A stretch of DNA of 64,000 bases. Origin: Lucifuga dentata (taxonomy: Eukaryota > Chordata > Actinopteri > Ophidiiformes > Bythitidae). This document shows, piece after piece, positions 51,369 to 63,833 of the stretch (position 1 is its first letter; each line of letters starts with the position of its first letter). The stretch lies in the NCBI GenBank assembly GCA_014773175.1, contig VXCM01001499.1:1-64000 (forward strand), read 5' to 3'. Made by a program: the position numbers and the translations under genes. The notes under the pieces were generated by a model. It saw nothing but the letters and a program-made list of their open reading frames with translations. It made no database searches and was not told the origin of the DNA.

Positions 51369-51950
51369 CTGCAAGGAAAAACACACAGGAATGCTTTGAT
51401 GAAATGACTTCCCTTATGACCTTATCAAATTCAGGTGAAACATTTTTATTTTATGCTTTATGTCTAAGTGTGGTCATATGTTTTATTGAATTACTTAAAG
51501 TCAGGATGATTATATGCCCCAAAATGTTATTGTTTCCTGTGTAAATGGTTGAATATAGTTTAGTGATGTTCCATAATCTGTTTTCTTTTCAGATGTGGAA
51601 AGTATATTTACTCAGGTATTGTAATTAAATACATATTAATGCTTTGATATTTCCATTGTGTGCAACTTTTACTTACTACATTTCATAAGGAAATATTAAA
51701 CCTTTTCCTTGAATACATTTATCCCATATCTGTAGTTACTTTGCAAATAAAGTGAAAACTTAATATATACACTCGGTAAATATGCTTTATTGTAATTGTA
51801 CAACAATGCTACTAGGCTGCTATTACTACAACTACTACTACTGCTGCTGTTAGTACTACTGCTTTAATAATGATAACAATCCATACAATCTTGTTCATTC
51901 ATTACTTCTACTGTATTGGCATATCAACATGATATTCATATAAACAAATG

Positions 51951-52174
51951 AAAAGTTCATTTGCAAAAACAGATAAGCTCTTTTTTGATCAAATATTAAC
52001 TGCATACTTTTATTGTGCATTCTTGATAATATCAACCAAACTATACAATGTTTGGTGAAATATATTTTTAAAATTTTAACCAAACATCAGGTTGATTAAT
52101 ATTATCGAGAATGCACAATTAAAAAAGCACAGTTTCTAGAATATGGAGTTATCTGTTTTTGCAATTGAACTTTT
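51951..52174. repeat. 224-bp imperfect palindrome (foldback element)
   Basis: The left arm runs aaaagttcatttgcaaaaac, agata..., attgtgcattcttgataata, tcaacc. It is complementary to the right arm ggttgattaatattatcgag, aatgcacaat, ..., tatctgtttttgcaattgaactttt. Arms are about 100 bp and the centre is AT-rich. It lies about 0.6 kb from exon 2, inside intron 1. It is probably a small foldback MITE of unknown family. Confidence 0.85.
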
Positions 52175-53243
52175 GAATATACAAGAATGCAACAGAAGCA
52201 GTTGAGTGGATTTTTATTAAAATTCAAATACTGAAAAAATCACTAGATCAGTATTGCTTTGTCTAAAAAAAATGTACACTTAATGCAAATACACTGCAGT
52301 TTCTGATTCATCGATATCACATATGGATCAAGCTAAACGTGAACAGCCAAACACAGTTTCTCACACTCCCACTCTCACATGCACTGCAGCTGTCTGCCAT
52401 GAGTCATGTTTAATTTCCCAGCAGTACCTCCATTCCTGTCATCTGCTCTGATGGGATTCAGAAAAACAGGTATTAGTAGTATTGAATAGAAATGTGCTAC
52501 AGCAATAATATTATACTGCCAGCAAAGAACAGGATAAGGAATCACTGTTTTAATTGCAGAGACTGTTCCAGATATGAACAAAACTGTCAAAACATCAGAT
52601 CATAGATGGATTTTCTGTTTTTTGTCTCCTGCCATCGTTTGAAAGACAGATTTAGTGTTCATAATATGTCCTTATTTAATTCTATTTTATGAAAATAAGA
52701 ATATATCATTCCTGCTACTATTGTTGTACTACTGCTGGTACCTCAGTGATGTAACACTTCTGCCATGGCTATCACAGTAAAGCTATAAATAGAGAACACA
52801 CATATACTTAGCCATGACGGCTACCTTTGTAAGTGGTAATGAAAGCGTCTGTCTCTGCACTGTGAGGATAAATGTCCTTTATCAATCAGCGAGACGACAA
52901 CGTGACTGAATCATTGTCCTCTGCCGTGCCGATCTGTTTACCCTGGAAAAGAATTTAGCTGCACCGTGGCTGTTCAACTCTGGCTCATTTAAGGTGCTTT
53001 AAACTTAAGGTGTGTGCTTTAAGATCACATTATGTTTAAAGTAGACCAGACAATAGAGTTTCACACATAAAATCAGACTAGCTTGTCTGAGGATGATTCA
53101 ATGATTGTGTTTATTTAGCATGTTGTTTTTAGCGTTGGTAATGTCAGGTGGCTTAGATCACTGATTATTTTGATAACTGAAATTTATGAGATTTGATTTC
53201 ATTGGCAATCAGCAGGAGCAGCCTAAAGGCTCTTTCACATTAG

Positions 53244-53383
53244 ATGTGTGTGTGTGTGTGTGTGTGTGTGTNNNNNNNNNNNNNNNNNNNNNNNNNNNNN
53301 NNNNNNNNNNNNNNNNNNNNNNNNNNNNNNNNNNNNNNNNNNNNNNNNNNNNNNNNNNNNNNNNNNNNNNNNNNNNNNNNNNN
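53244..53383. repeat. (GT)n microsatellite running into a 112-base N gap
   Basis: GT dinucleotides (53244-53271) run straight into N at 53272-53383, then a G7 run. This is an assembly gap. The two long frames across it are artefacts. Confidence 0.97.
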
Positions 53384-53767
53384 GGGGGGGCGAGCAGCAG
53401 TGAACTAATGAAATTGTTTGAGCGAAAATGCTCTGGGAACCCTGTTGAGCACTTATATGGGAACACAATTATATTTAATAAATAAAGACCAGTGGATTTT
53501 GGAATTGTAAAAAGCAGGCCAATGAGCCACAATGAAGGGAAATTTGAAATGATGTGATATCTCATCTGTAGAATAAGCAAGTATCACACAATAATAAATC
53601 TTCTGTGGATTAATCACACAAAAAGTCATCAGCAGTGTGTTTGTACACAACCCAGCAGCCCTCACCTCTCCACCAACCTCTCCACCCTTATCTATCTGCC
53701 TGAAGTACTGCAAAATGGCTTCTGTTCTTTCAGTAAGTCAAAGGCATCAATTTGGAGAGCCAATAGA

Positions 53768-53769
<2 letters not shown>

Positions 53770-53802
<33 letters not shown>
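53770..53802. repeat. (GT)n microsatellite
   Basis: GT dinucleotides. A second, shorter run lies at about 53981-54002 and a third at about 54517-54549. Confidence 0.95.
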
Positions 53803-53803
<1 letters not shown>

Positions 53804-54981
53804 ATATGTGTTTAAATGAGATGATTACAAAACACACAGTGAAAACTGTCTCCTTGGAGGAATATGAGAAACAACACAAAGCCTGGAGAGGCAATGAATC
53901 ATACTGCAACTACACGATAGAGTGTGACTCTGTTTGTGTGTCCACGTTTATGTCTGTGTGCACAAATTCCCTCTGCATACAGTGTGTGTGTGTGTGTGTG
54001 TGCACATAAACTTTCAAGTCAAACTGTACGTCAACTGTTGTTTTGAGTGCTACTTAGACTAGTTTTGCCAAATTGTACTCTTTTTCAGATAAACTAATAA
54101 AAGGTTAATAGTGGCAAAACTTTCAAAGCAACATGTTTATGTGTGTGTTCCTGTGATGTACACATTCATATTTAATCAGCACCAATCTAAATTTGATGGT
54201 GCAAAATGACCCTGTTGCTGGTAGTCAGTTTGAAGATGATTTAACTTGAGACTTCCTAAATTTCATTTCATTTTATTTCCACGATTTTATATATCTAAGG
54301 ATAAAAAAAAACAAAAAAGAAACAAAGAATCACAAAAAACAACTCAGGAAAATAATCAACATAACAGTTCTCATAGGGGAGAGGTAAAAAGCCACAGGCT
54401 TATAAATCGGCAGGTTAAGGTTCACAGACTGAGTGATGCAGGCCTGCTGTTCTTGCCCACTTTTAGCGGATTTGGAGACAGAGACATTCGTCAGTGGTGT
54501 GCCTGTGTGCTGTGTGTGCTGTGTGTGTTGTGTGTGTGTGTGTGTGTGTATAAAAACAATAGATCCAGGGAAGTGAACACAACAACAACCATCTTCAGTT
54601 TATGAGACTGTGAGCGCAAACACATCAATGTTGAGCTGAGGTTGCTGTTCAGCCCTGATCCAATCAGCGGACACAGCAAGAGTTACACAATCGTATCTCG
54701 GCACACACACGTTCATATCTGCAGGCCATGCACACACAGATACAGATACAAGCAGACTCACACACACACAACTGCCATCCAGATCTTGCCACCAGCCTCC
54801 TCTAGGTCCTCCAGCCCTGTCTCAGTGCAATCTGGCTGGGATAGAATGGAACCAAAGAACCAACTCTACAAAGAGCAGGCCATTAAATATGCATACGCAG
54901 AGCTGGGGAGTGGATGAAAACACATTTACCATGGTGAATCTCAGAGCTGCTCATTCATATTTCAAAACTTCTGAAACTATT

Positions 54982-55062
54982 TCTCTCTCTCTCTCTCTCT
55001 CTCTCTGTATATGTTATAAAATGTATGTATTTATATGTGCTGTCTATCTACCTATCTATCTA
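54982..55062. repeat. (CT)n and (TATC)n microsatellites
   Basis: CT dinucleotides at 54982-55006 and TATC tetranucleotides at 55043-55062. The tetranucleotide resumes at 56309-56344, after the foldback element. Confidence 0.9.
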
Positions 55063-56310
55063 TGGAAGATTATAAGGCACAATTAAAATAAAAATAGAGT
55101 GAAATATGATACACATTTGTGAAATACAATACGTTTTTATTTGTATTTCATTTCCATACACACATTTACTGTGTCATAATTAAGTGAAAAACATATGGTA
55201 TAGCGCAAACTCTTTATTTATTTATATTGTTTGAATGATTGAATTAATTGCTTTTCATTATGACATGAATTTTTCATGCCATATTTCAATCAAATCGCAG
55301 TACGGTGAAAAGAAAAGGTTGGGGTTTTTCATTTCACTGTTGTCCAGCAGGGGGCAGCATAGATGTGCCAAAATTAAATACAAAGCCTTCTCCTTTCTTT
55401 TTCTGAAGTAGCTGCGTTATTAGTGTCAGAATGAAAAAGAAATCACAGTCCAATCACAGCATGGGGGGTGGAACTTAATGCGTAGCTTGTTCTGAACGTG
55501 CATTAGCAGGTGATAGTGATTATGTCAGGCCAGGAGAGAATAAAGGATGAGACTGCGTTTCTGTTGCAACAAGTGGAAGAACACACAGCATGATTTGAGA
55601 TGTAGAGGTTCGCAGTTTCTGGTTCTGTAATGTGCATTTCCAAATACCTGATTATGGAGATAATAGGAATGTGTACAGGAGGCTGGCCTGTGTTGATCAG
55701 ACTGGTAATGTCCCTTCATGTCCCAGCTGCATCTTCAAAGTGTTAGCTTGAGGCTAACTTGTTCCTACTATTTGCAAAGCTTGTTTTGTTTGTTGACGAA
55801 ATTCGTATGTGATAAGTTATATGTCCCCTATTCTCTCTATAACCACCTCAGTTGAAGTAATATAAAATCATTGCTAATGCATGTTCAGAACAAGCTAGGT
55901 CTTAAGCTCTGCCCCCACACTGTGATTGGACTGTGCTTTGTTTTTCATTCTGGCACTGATACACAGCTGCTTCAGATAAAGAAATGAGAAGACTTTGTAT
56001 TTAATTTTGGCATGTTTATGCTGCTCCATGCTGGACAACAGTGAAATGAAAAACCCCTGATCTTTTCTTTTCACCATACTGTGATATGATTGTAATGTGG
56101 CATGAAAAATTCATGTCACAATGAAAAACAATTAATTCAAATAAAAATAATAATAAAGAGCTGGCACCATACCATGTTTTTCATTGAATTATGACACAGT
56201 AAATGGGTGTATGGAAATGAAATACAAATGAAAACATGTATCGTATTTCATAGATGTGTATTATATTGCACTCTGTTTTTGTAAATTGTGTCCCTTATAA
56301 TCTTCCATAT
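55061..56310. mobile_element. 1.25-kb foldback element with about 450-bp inverted arms, inserted in a TATC microsatellite
   Basis: The left arm (55061-55520) starts tatggaagattataaggcac and the right arm (55862-56310) ends ttataatcttccata. Complementarity continues through matching pairs: gtatttcatttccatacac, ctgtgtcataatt, ccatatttcaatcaaatcgc, tcactgttgtccagc, tagcttgttctgaac and gcattagca. The unique centre (about 340 bp) has no recognisable protein. Tetranucleotide TATC repeats lie directly outside both ends, so it inserted within a microsatellite or nucleated one. The arms have diverged, so the element is not recent. The superfamily is unassigned. Confidence 0.88.
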
Positions 56311-56734
56311 CTATCTGTCTATCTATTGATCAATCTATCTATCTGGTGGTAGACGTTTATGATCATTTTCTTGAAATCAGACGTGTAAAAAGATTTATTG
56401 CAGACATCATCTTCTTTATCTACTTCCATAACTGTTAATTTATCAACTAAAAATATGTCAAAACTATTTTATGCTACTGAGTCAGCATCATCTTAGTTAC
56501 ACATTGGTAGTAGTTGCATATGTCTAGCCACATTTGTTCCTGTGCCATCATATATTCATATATTCCCACCATATATTTTAATGCACCAGCTCATCCGGCA
56601 ATATGTGAATCGGGGCTAAATTGTTGATAGTCCATCATAGGATACATATGCCTGATGTCTTAGCTTCAAGAAATAGGCAAAAATGTCAACAAATGCCTTA
56701 TTTTGTAATGGTAAAGAAAGCGAGATAAAAATCC

Positions 56735-56885
56735 TGGATCAGATCCTTAACCGGATCTGGATCAAAACTCAGCTCTTGCTTGACTCAAATTGCATCCAAC
56801 TAAAAAATAACATACAAATTTATCGTTAGTTTTTGAAAAAACCTGCTGACAGACAGGCAGAGATAGCCTCCATAGCAGATATAAC
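56735..56885 (-). repeat. Common teleost interspersed repeat, reverse copy
   Basis: gatccttaaccggatctgga, tgacagacaggcagag and tagcctcc are in the reverse order of the repeat at 25262-25605. Fragmentary. Confidence 0.5.
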
Positions 56886-57085
56886 TATGGAAAGAGAGAG
56901 TAATTACTCATTCAAAACTGGCAGAATGTGTGTTTAGAAATATTACCTCATCTAAAGGATCTGAGCTATAGCTAATGGAGGGCATATTATATCAAATATA
57001 CTAACCTCCTATCACCCATCACCCATTACCCTACTGTCCATCCGTCTCCCCACAGAAACATTCAACCTTTAAACCTACCTGAACA

Positions 57086-57125
57086 CCCCCCCCCCCCNAA
57101 AAAAAACCTCTCTCTCTCTCTCTGG
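57086..57125. repeat. Poly-C, single N, poly-A and (CT)n
   Basis: A C run to 57097, N at 57098, an A run, then CT dinucleotides. Confidence 0.9.
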
Positions 57126-59562
57126 TCTAGACCCCTGCTTCTATAAATAGCAGCTCCACTGTCTGCCATCACCAGCACAATGTGCTCTGAGCAGATCGAC
57201 AGTATCCTCAAACAGACTTATCAACATTGAAATGTGGCACATGATCAATTCTCATTTATCATTGTTAAAGTGTAAAGGAAAATAAGGACATTTACTCATA
57301 CATAAGTATATTTTTGAAACACTTTACCCAAGTATTTTAATTTCATGGTGCTTTATTTTAGACTCCATTACATTTTAAAGTGAAATGCACTTTTTTATTC
57401 TGCTATATGTATTTGCTGGTTGTAGTTAATTACTGCAGATGAAGATTTTATGCATGACCTCGTATAAAACAGCTTAAACTACCCAACAGTACATGAAGTA
57501 CCTTGTAAAATGGTGCCTAATAGTTAATACATCAATAATTTAAAAGATAAACTGTGATCCAAATGTAGACCCAAAGGTAGCCCCACCCACTGCTCATTTT
57601 AAAACACGATTGGAACCTGCTGTCACAGATCCGGAAAGGTCAATAAAACTTGAAATAACACCAGGCAACAACTACAGTATATCAAACTTATTGATTTTTT
57701 TTTTTTTTAAGTGGCATAAGTCACATCAGTAAACACAGCAATAAAAATATGCCTGTATTTTCAGTTAGGGTCAATTCATAAATCTACAAAGTCTTCAGAT
57801 AGAACTGTAAACATATTTATTAAATATTTCTGTAATTATACTGTACGGTGACTTCAAGACTTTGAAAGGAAGGAACTGGAGATTTTGTACATTTTACTGC
57901 TGATAAATGCATACTCTGCTAATGCATAGGCAAAAATTGTGAATGCAGGATACTGATTTGACAGTATTTTGATACTAATTACAGGGTTGTTGTTTTTTTT
58001 TTTTACTATTAACGGGTGCTTTGGTTACTTTTGGTTTCGATGCAATTCACCAGCAGAAATCCTTTAACATGTTCCAGCGAGTTGAATAGATGGTTATTGT
58101 TGAGCTAGGGCACATGGGTAACGTGGTAACATGGTGAGAAGACTCAACACTGTAACCTTAATGTTGTTGGGATCCATTTATCTGTACAACAAATTCACAG
58201 GGGAATCCTTGTAGATGAAGAGCAAAAATAAATAAAATGGAATCTTGGGGAATGGATGAAGAAGCCACATGTTCTGTAAAGCCAGAGCACTGAAGAGAGC
58301 TGAATAATGCATGATGCGAATGTGTTCTTGTTGTGTGTTTGAGTGCGTGTTAGCAGGCAAGAGGAAATTGTGATGTAAACGATGGAGAGAGATGTACTTG
58401 GAAGGCTGTAGAGGTCATGTGTAATTACTTTTATGTTTTCTTTTCTTGTGAACACAGAATAATTATTTCTGATGTCAACAGAAGGCAGAAGGCAAGTCCA
58501 CACTCTGCTTTTTACTCTCATTAATATTTTAATTATTAATCACAGGACTTTGACCCATGATAGATCTGCAGAATAGGATCTCAGAGTATCTCTAAATTTA
58601 GATTTTGAAATTAATTTTATTATTATTGTGTCTTGAACATTTCTTTTCTCTTTTTAACTTTGTATCTTCTCCATCAGTTAATTAGATTTTTTTTCTCATT
58701 TTCTATTTTGTATTTTTCTTTATCTAACCATGTAGTGAGGAATAAACATCCTCATGCTTAGTGAATATGTTTTAAGACCAACTGTAATCACATGTAGTTG
58801 ATTTATTGTTGACAAGTGCCTTTGTGGTTTTGTCCTGCAAGGAGGAATATTGGGGTATCCAAGGCTGGATCATCCTGGAAGAGGTTAAACTCAGAGTAGT
58901 TTGTAGGTCCTGAATCCTAGATTGCAATCAGGATCATCTCCAAATTAAAAAAAAAAAAAAAAAAACNAAAAAAACTGAATGAAACCAAAATGAGGGAAAG
59001 ATGGAGGAGGAACCAGCCACTCTGGTCAGATTTGGAATAATGGCAAAACTGGAGAATCAGGAGAAGGTAAAGAAGGAAAGCCTCGCCTCTCTGAGTGAGA
59101 GGCTTATCTTCAAGCTGGGGTTGGTAGTGACAGGAACAAACAATTCACAAGCAATCAAAAATGAGTATGAAGAATGAAGATGATCTAAAACCTAGCTGGG
59201 TACAGATCACGTAATGTGTGTTTACCGTATCTTGTTGTTTTGTATGTCATATAAATCCTGTGTGGATGTGTCTTTGCAAATGAATGTGTGAGTTCCCTGT
59301 GTGCACACAAACTGTCTCTCTTTAATCCCCCTGTGTTTTCCCATTTAAACCTGTCCCCTCAGGCTAAATGTCAGGATGAGATGATGGGAAAAGTAGAGTT
59401 TCTCATTTACAGACAAACAGCTAAATGACTAATTTACAGACTTTACAGAGGCACAGCACCCATCAAACAGACACACACAGCTTGCCACACCTTTGTTTGA
59501 AGGGAGATATTTTGGGGATACTCTAAAATTCCTTTGATCCAGTCGGGAGTAGCCCAAAATAA

Positions 59563-59563
<1 letters not shown>

Positions 59564-59593
<30 letters not shown>
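59564..59593. repeat. Poly-A run
   Basis: Uninterrupted A, about 30 bases. Confidence 0.95.
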
Positions 59594-59597
<4 letters not shown>

Positions 59598-61334
59598 CTT
59601 TGAGGGAAGATGTTAAGGGAGGAGTAGAAAAGGAATCAGGGAGTTGCTGAACAGCATGTAACAACCAAATTCAACATCTATTCTATTTTTAAAACTGAAA
59701 AATGAAGATTTTACAGTCATATCCACACTGTTCAACACGCAATCCCTTTATAGGAAATACTGGGAATTATTTGCAACACATATTTAATCATGATGTGTTA
59801 TTGGATAGTAGTGAGCAGTTCAAAATTGCAGTGAGCAAACACATATGTGACAGTCTTTGATATGAGAAGCCTTCCTTGGTGTCTTTTGCAAGTAGTCATT
59901 TGTGTTTATGGACCAATCCAGCCATGTGTGTATGTAGACTGTATGTTGTTTACCCTTTGTAACTGAGCAGTAGGCAGTCATGGCATCATTGTTTTGCCTG
60001 CGGCTTATTAAAGTGGGAGTGAACAGAACTTGGCATGTGTTACTATCCGCAGCATGCACTCCATAGTGCACGTTGTGGATAGTAGAGTCAGATCTCAAAA
60101 TGTAATAAAATATCTCACTGATAACAGAATATCAGATATTGTCATGACAATAATATCCTGCGTAGTGCTACTTAACATGTTTTAGTGTTGAAATTTATGT
60201 AGCGCCTGCTTGCGACCACCACACTGCACTTCCTGAGAATATATCACCCTCTATCTGACTCGTAAAAGGTTGGACAAACATGTCTCTTCTCCCTTTGCTT
60301 TTTTTTCTCCATCTTCTCTTCACACTGACATCAACTCCTCCTTAATTGATCCCACACTGAGGCTTCTGACAGGCAGCAGACACATGGTAATATGATACTA
60401 GCTGGAACTCAACCCACTGAGTCATCACTCCCATGGAGCCAAGAGCTTGTGGGGTCACTGGTGAGGGAGTGGTGATGTCATCCTCACACACCCACATATC
60501 AAGCTTTCAGAGAAACGAGAGGAAGAGATTTTGTAAAGACCCAGCCTCTCAGCATATGAACTCTGACCATGCATTGAAGACTTCTTTCCCTATAGCTCAA
60601 TCTTTTATCTGATTTTACTGTTGTCATAGGAATGATGACATAAAGATGAGTGTGGCATGTTTCAAATTCTGTTTTTACATTCTACCTATAGAGGTGTGTC
60701 TCCTATCAGTCATGTCTGGAAGCATCATGGAGTTCTGCTGCAAAACTGACAGTGTTTTAACAATAGCTAACAGGCTACAAGGAACAGAAATGGCTGCAAA
60801 AAGAATGCAGTATGGGAAGGTTTTGTCTGTTTAGAAGCAAAAGACAGATTGAAAAGGCGTATTTATGGAGATTACAATCTCACAGTAGCTCCAAAACACC
60901 AACTGTTGCTCAGCTAATGTGATTATATTGTTAACTATCTATCGACTGATGTTAACACGTGCTATGAACTAAGATTACATTTTAGTTAGTGTGGGGAAAT
61001 TAGGTCTTTGCAGATTGTAGAAGGATTCAGCATTGGAAAGTGGGTAAAAAAAAAATAGTAGCATATAAAATGAGCAATCAATACAGGATTTAAAAATTAG
61101 TGAAATGTTCTCTTATGCATGGAATGTGGAGGCAAGTATGTGAATTTCACAATATACATGACTGCAAGGGTGTTATGGTCACACATGTAACTGTCTACAG
61201 GCATCCATATTCTGTGTATTGTATGTGGATGAAGTAATGAAACATGTAAAAAGTACTGGATAACCTTCCACATGATATATTAGTTCCTTTTTCTGCTTTT
61301 CCTTTCATTCAGATCATTCCTGCAGCCCTTCATA

Positions 61335-61336
<2 letters not shown>

Positions 61337-61373
<37 letters not shown>
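61337..61373. repeat. (CT)n microsatellite
   Basis: CT dinucleotides, about 37 bases. Confidence 0.95.
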
Positions 61374-61377
<4 letters not shown>

Positions 61378-63012
61378 GCACTGAACTGATTTTTTGAGAC
61401 TTATTGAGGTTCTTTACATCCCTGCTTTTCTCCTGCATTCCAAGAGAGATTTCATCAAATCTTATCCATTGTATTCTGCAGTACTCTCCACTAATAAACA
61501 TAAAAAATATGATCCACACAAAACCCTTTGTTGCATCTTCCCCACTCTGCATGCTGATAACAGGAGTCATGACTAACGTTTAGAAGTTAGCCAAGATGCC
61601 GAACCCTCCCACACACAATACACCAACGCACTGACTGAAACCTTTGTTTTGAATGTTGTGGAAGTTCTATTCAAGAGGTTTTGGGGTAATTTAACCAGAG
61701 TGAATGAAATAAGTTAATGTAAATGGCAAACTTAGCTCACTGCCACATATAGTCATTTTTGTAAAGATTTTTGGATTAATTTACTGGTCCAGCTGACTGT
61801 AAATGAGGGAGTACGTACATAATATTTACCTGGAAAGAGCAGTGTCTTACTTTAAAGCAACACAATTAGTTTAATTTGCTTACAAAATGATTAGTGTACT
61901 TAAAAGCTGTTGTGGGTCAAAACATGGGCAACCACAGACAAAGACCCAAAGATTCCATCATTATCTTTAAAGGTTAAATCCAGCTTCAAGTGAGCAAACT
62001 CTAAGTCAAAGTAGAAAGCCAATCCACTCTTCCACAGAACAACAAATCTGACCAATAACGTTTGGTATTCTGGGGATTGCCCTCTCCAAAACAAACCACC
62101 ATGTGAATTCCTTTCCCTGGCTGAAAAAAGCTATGTAGCGCTCGGTTTTATTGACATATACTTCAACCAGTTACAGGTATGAAAACAGTGCAGGGATTTT
62201 AGCTAAAAGACAACTTACATAATCAGCATAATATATTTTTGATTAATTAAACCCTTAACTGTGTAAATCAATAACTGATTAATAATTAACATCCTTAGTC
62301 TTCATTGAGGTCCAAATCTTCATATTTAAATCTAGGGTAAGCCATATGAGGTGAGGACCAAAGAAGCCTGACAACATGGAGAGGATCAATCATACACACT
62401 GTATTTCCTTTCCACATTTACCCTGGTCTGGACTATAAAGAATGATATCTTCATTTTGCCTTGCCTTCCTTCATCATCTGACACTTTGTGTCCCTCTTAG
62501 ATGTAGACAAACACAAAAATATAGACTAATTATACCCTTCACAGCACAGACACATGAAAATACTGAGCATTTTAGGAAATGTGGTGGTGGGAGACAGTAG
62601 GCTATTTATTCTCTCATGTCTTTAACAGGATTCTCAGTCATTATATTGTCTTTCATAGCAATCTTTCTTTAAGCCACTCGCTGAGGAGCAGCATTCTGTA
62701 TGGGACCAGCAACCATGCTGTTCTTTTCCAGCACTTTCTCCTCCCTGTCTGCTTGCTTGCCTGCCTGGGGTGCTCTGCAGCATCCATTTGAGCTTGTGAA
62801 TCAACCTCCCATATCCTCCTACTCCTCCTCCACACACACACACACAATCCTCAGTTTTCACCTTCCTGATAATAAAGCCCTGAAAATTACTCAATTTCTC
62901 TTGGGTCCTTAATGAATTATTCACAGATTGATCCAAAATTTAACCCCTATGTTTAAGAATGAAAAATTATCGCTGCAGTCACCTCCCAGTGCATCCAGAA
63001 AAGGGCTGCAAT

Positions 63013-63036
63013 GGGCGGCAGAGGTTGCTATAAATA
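63013..63036 (+). promoter_or_regulatory. GC box plus TATA-like motif in intron 1
   Basis: gggcgg (63013-63018) is followed 10 bases later by tataaata (63029-63036), about 0.8 kb inside intron 1 from exon 1 and opposite in strand to stxbp5l. The arrangement looks like a core promoter, but no convincing transcript or coding frame follows. It may be chance. Confidence 0.2.
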
Positions 63037-63833
63037 GGACACCCCCCCATTAACCCATCCTTGTCCCTCCCTCTGTTTCCCTCTTTCCCACTGAAAAGCA
63101 CAGCAGTTAGTACATAATGCAGCGCTTTCACTCGCTCATTGTACACTTTTTATGGAAGGGAGGGACACAGTTATGTCATCAGTTACACCATTCACATCTG
63201 TTTGCTGTTGCAAAGACCAGGCTTCTGCTCATGGAGTTTCTTTGACTGTTTCTCTCAGACATGACCTGCACCCTATGCATCCACTTGAGCAAATACTGCT
63301 GGATATTGCTGGAAAATGGAGCACACACACAGAACAACACCACCACCAGCTCTGTACACACACATTTGCATTGCCAAATCTGTATAGACCAATGAGTTAC
63401 TAATGAAATAACTGCAGTGGCCTAAAGGCACTAAAACAACTAAAACAAACTGTCACACTTGTAGAAGTTCTCATCAGTTGTGTTTTGAATCTTCCTCTAT
63501 CTTTACATCTATAAGTTCATTCTCAAGCCAAGAAAGGAAAAAGCACTCGTGCTGAACTTTACAGATGTTCAGAGAACAATGCATTACTGAAGTCCTGCAC
63601 AGACGCTGAACAAATTATATATTCAACTTTCAGAATTCCACCTCACTTTATTAATGCTTGCTTTATCGTTTTATCTGCACTAATTAAGATGAGAATGAAG
63701 TCGGATGTGAGGAAGTCTGAATCCAAGGTGTTACACTAAGTGCACCATGGTCCTTTGTGGAGCTCGGCTTAGTTGACAGCCTAAAGCTAAATTATCTAAA
63801 TGTGAGTGTCAAAATAAACGCACTCATACTTAC

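Larger units (their letters stand above)
51369..63833 (-). other. stxbp5l: stxbp5l intron 1 (about 12.5 kb)
   Basis: The intron runs from donor gtaagt after exon 1 to acceptor ttgcag before exon 2. It contains two foldback elements, an N gap in a GT microsatellite and simple repeats. First introns often carry enhancers, but none can be recognised by eye here. Confidence 0.9.
57126..63833. other. Intron 1 near exon 1, no recognised gene
   Basis: A-rich run with N at 58967, poly-A at 59564-59593 and (CT)n at 61337-61373. A TATA-like motif with an upstream GC box lies at 63013-63036. No exon or RNA gene recognised. Confidence 0.55.

Noticed and set aside
53186..53580. Frames spanning the N gap
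   Set aside because: Most residues are unknown and the rest is GT-repeat translation.
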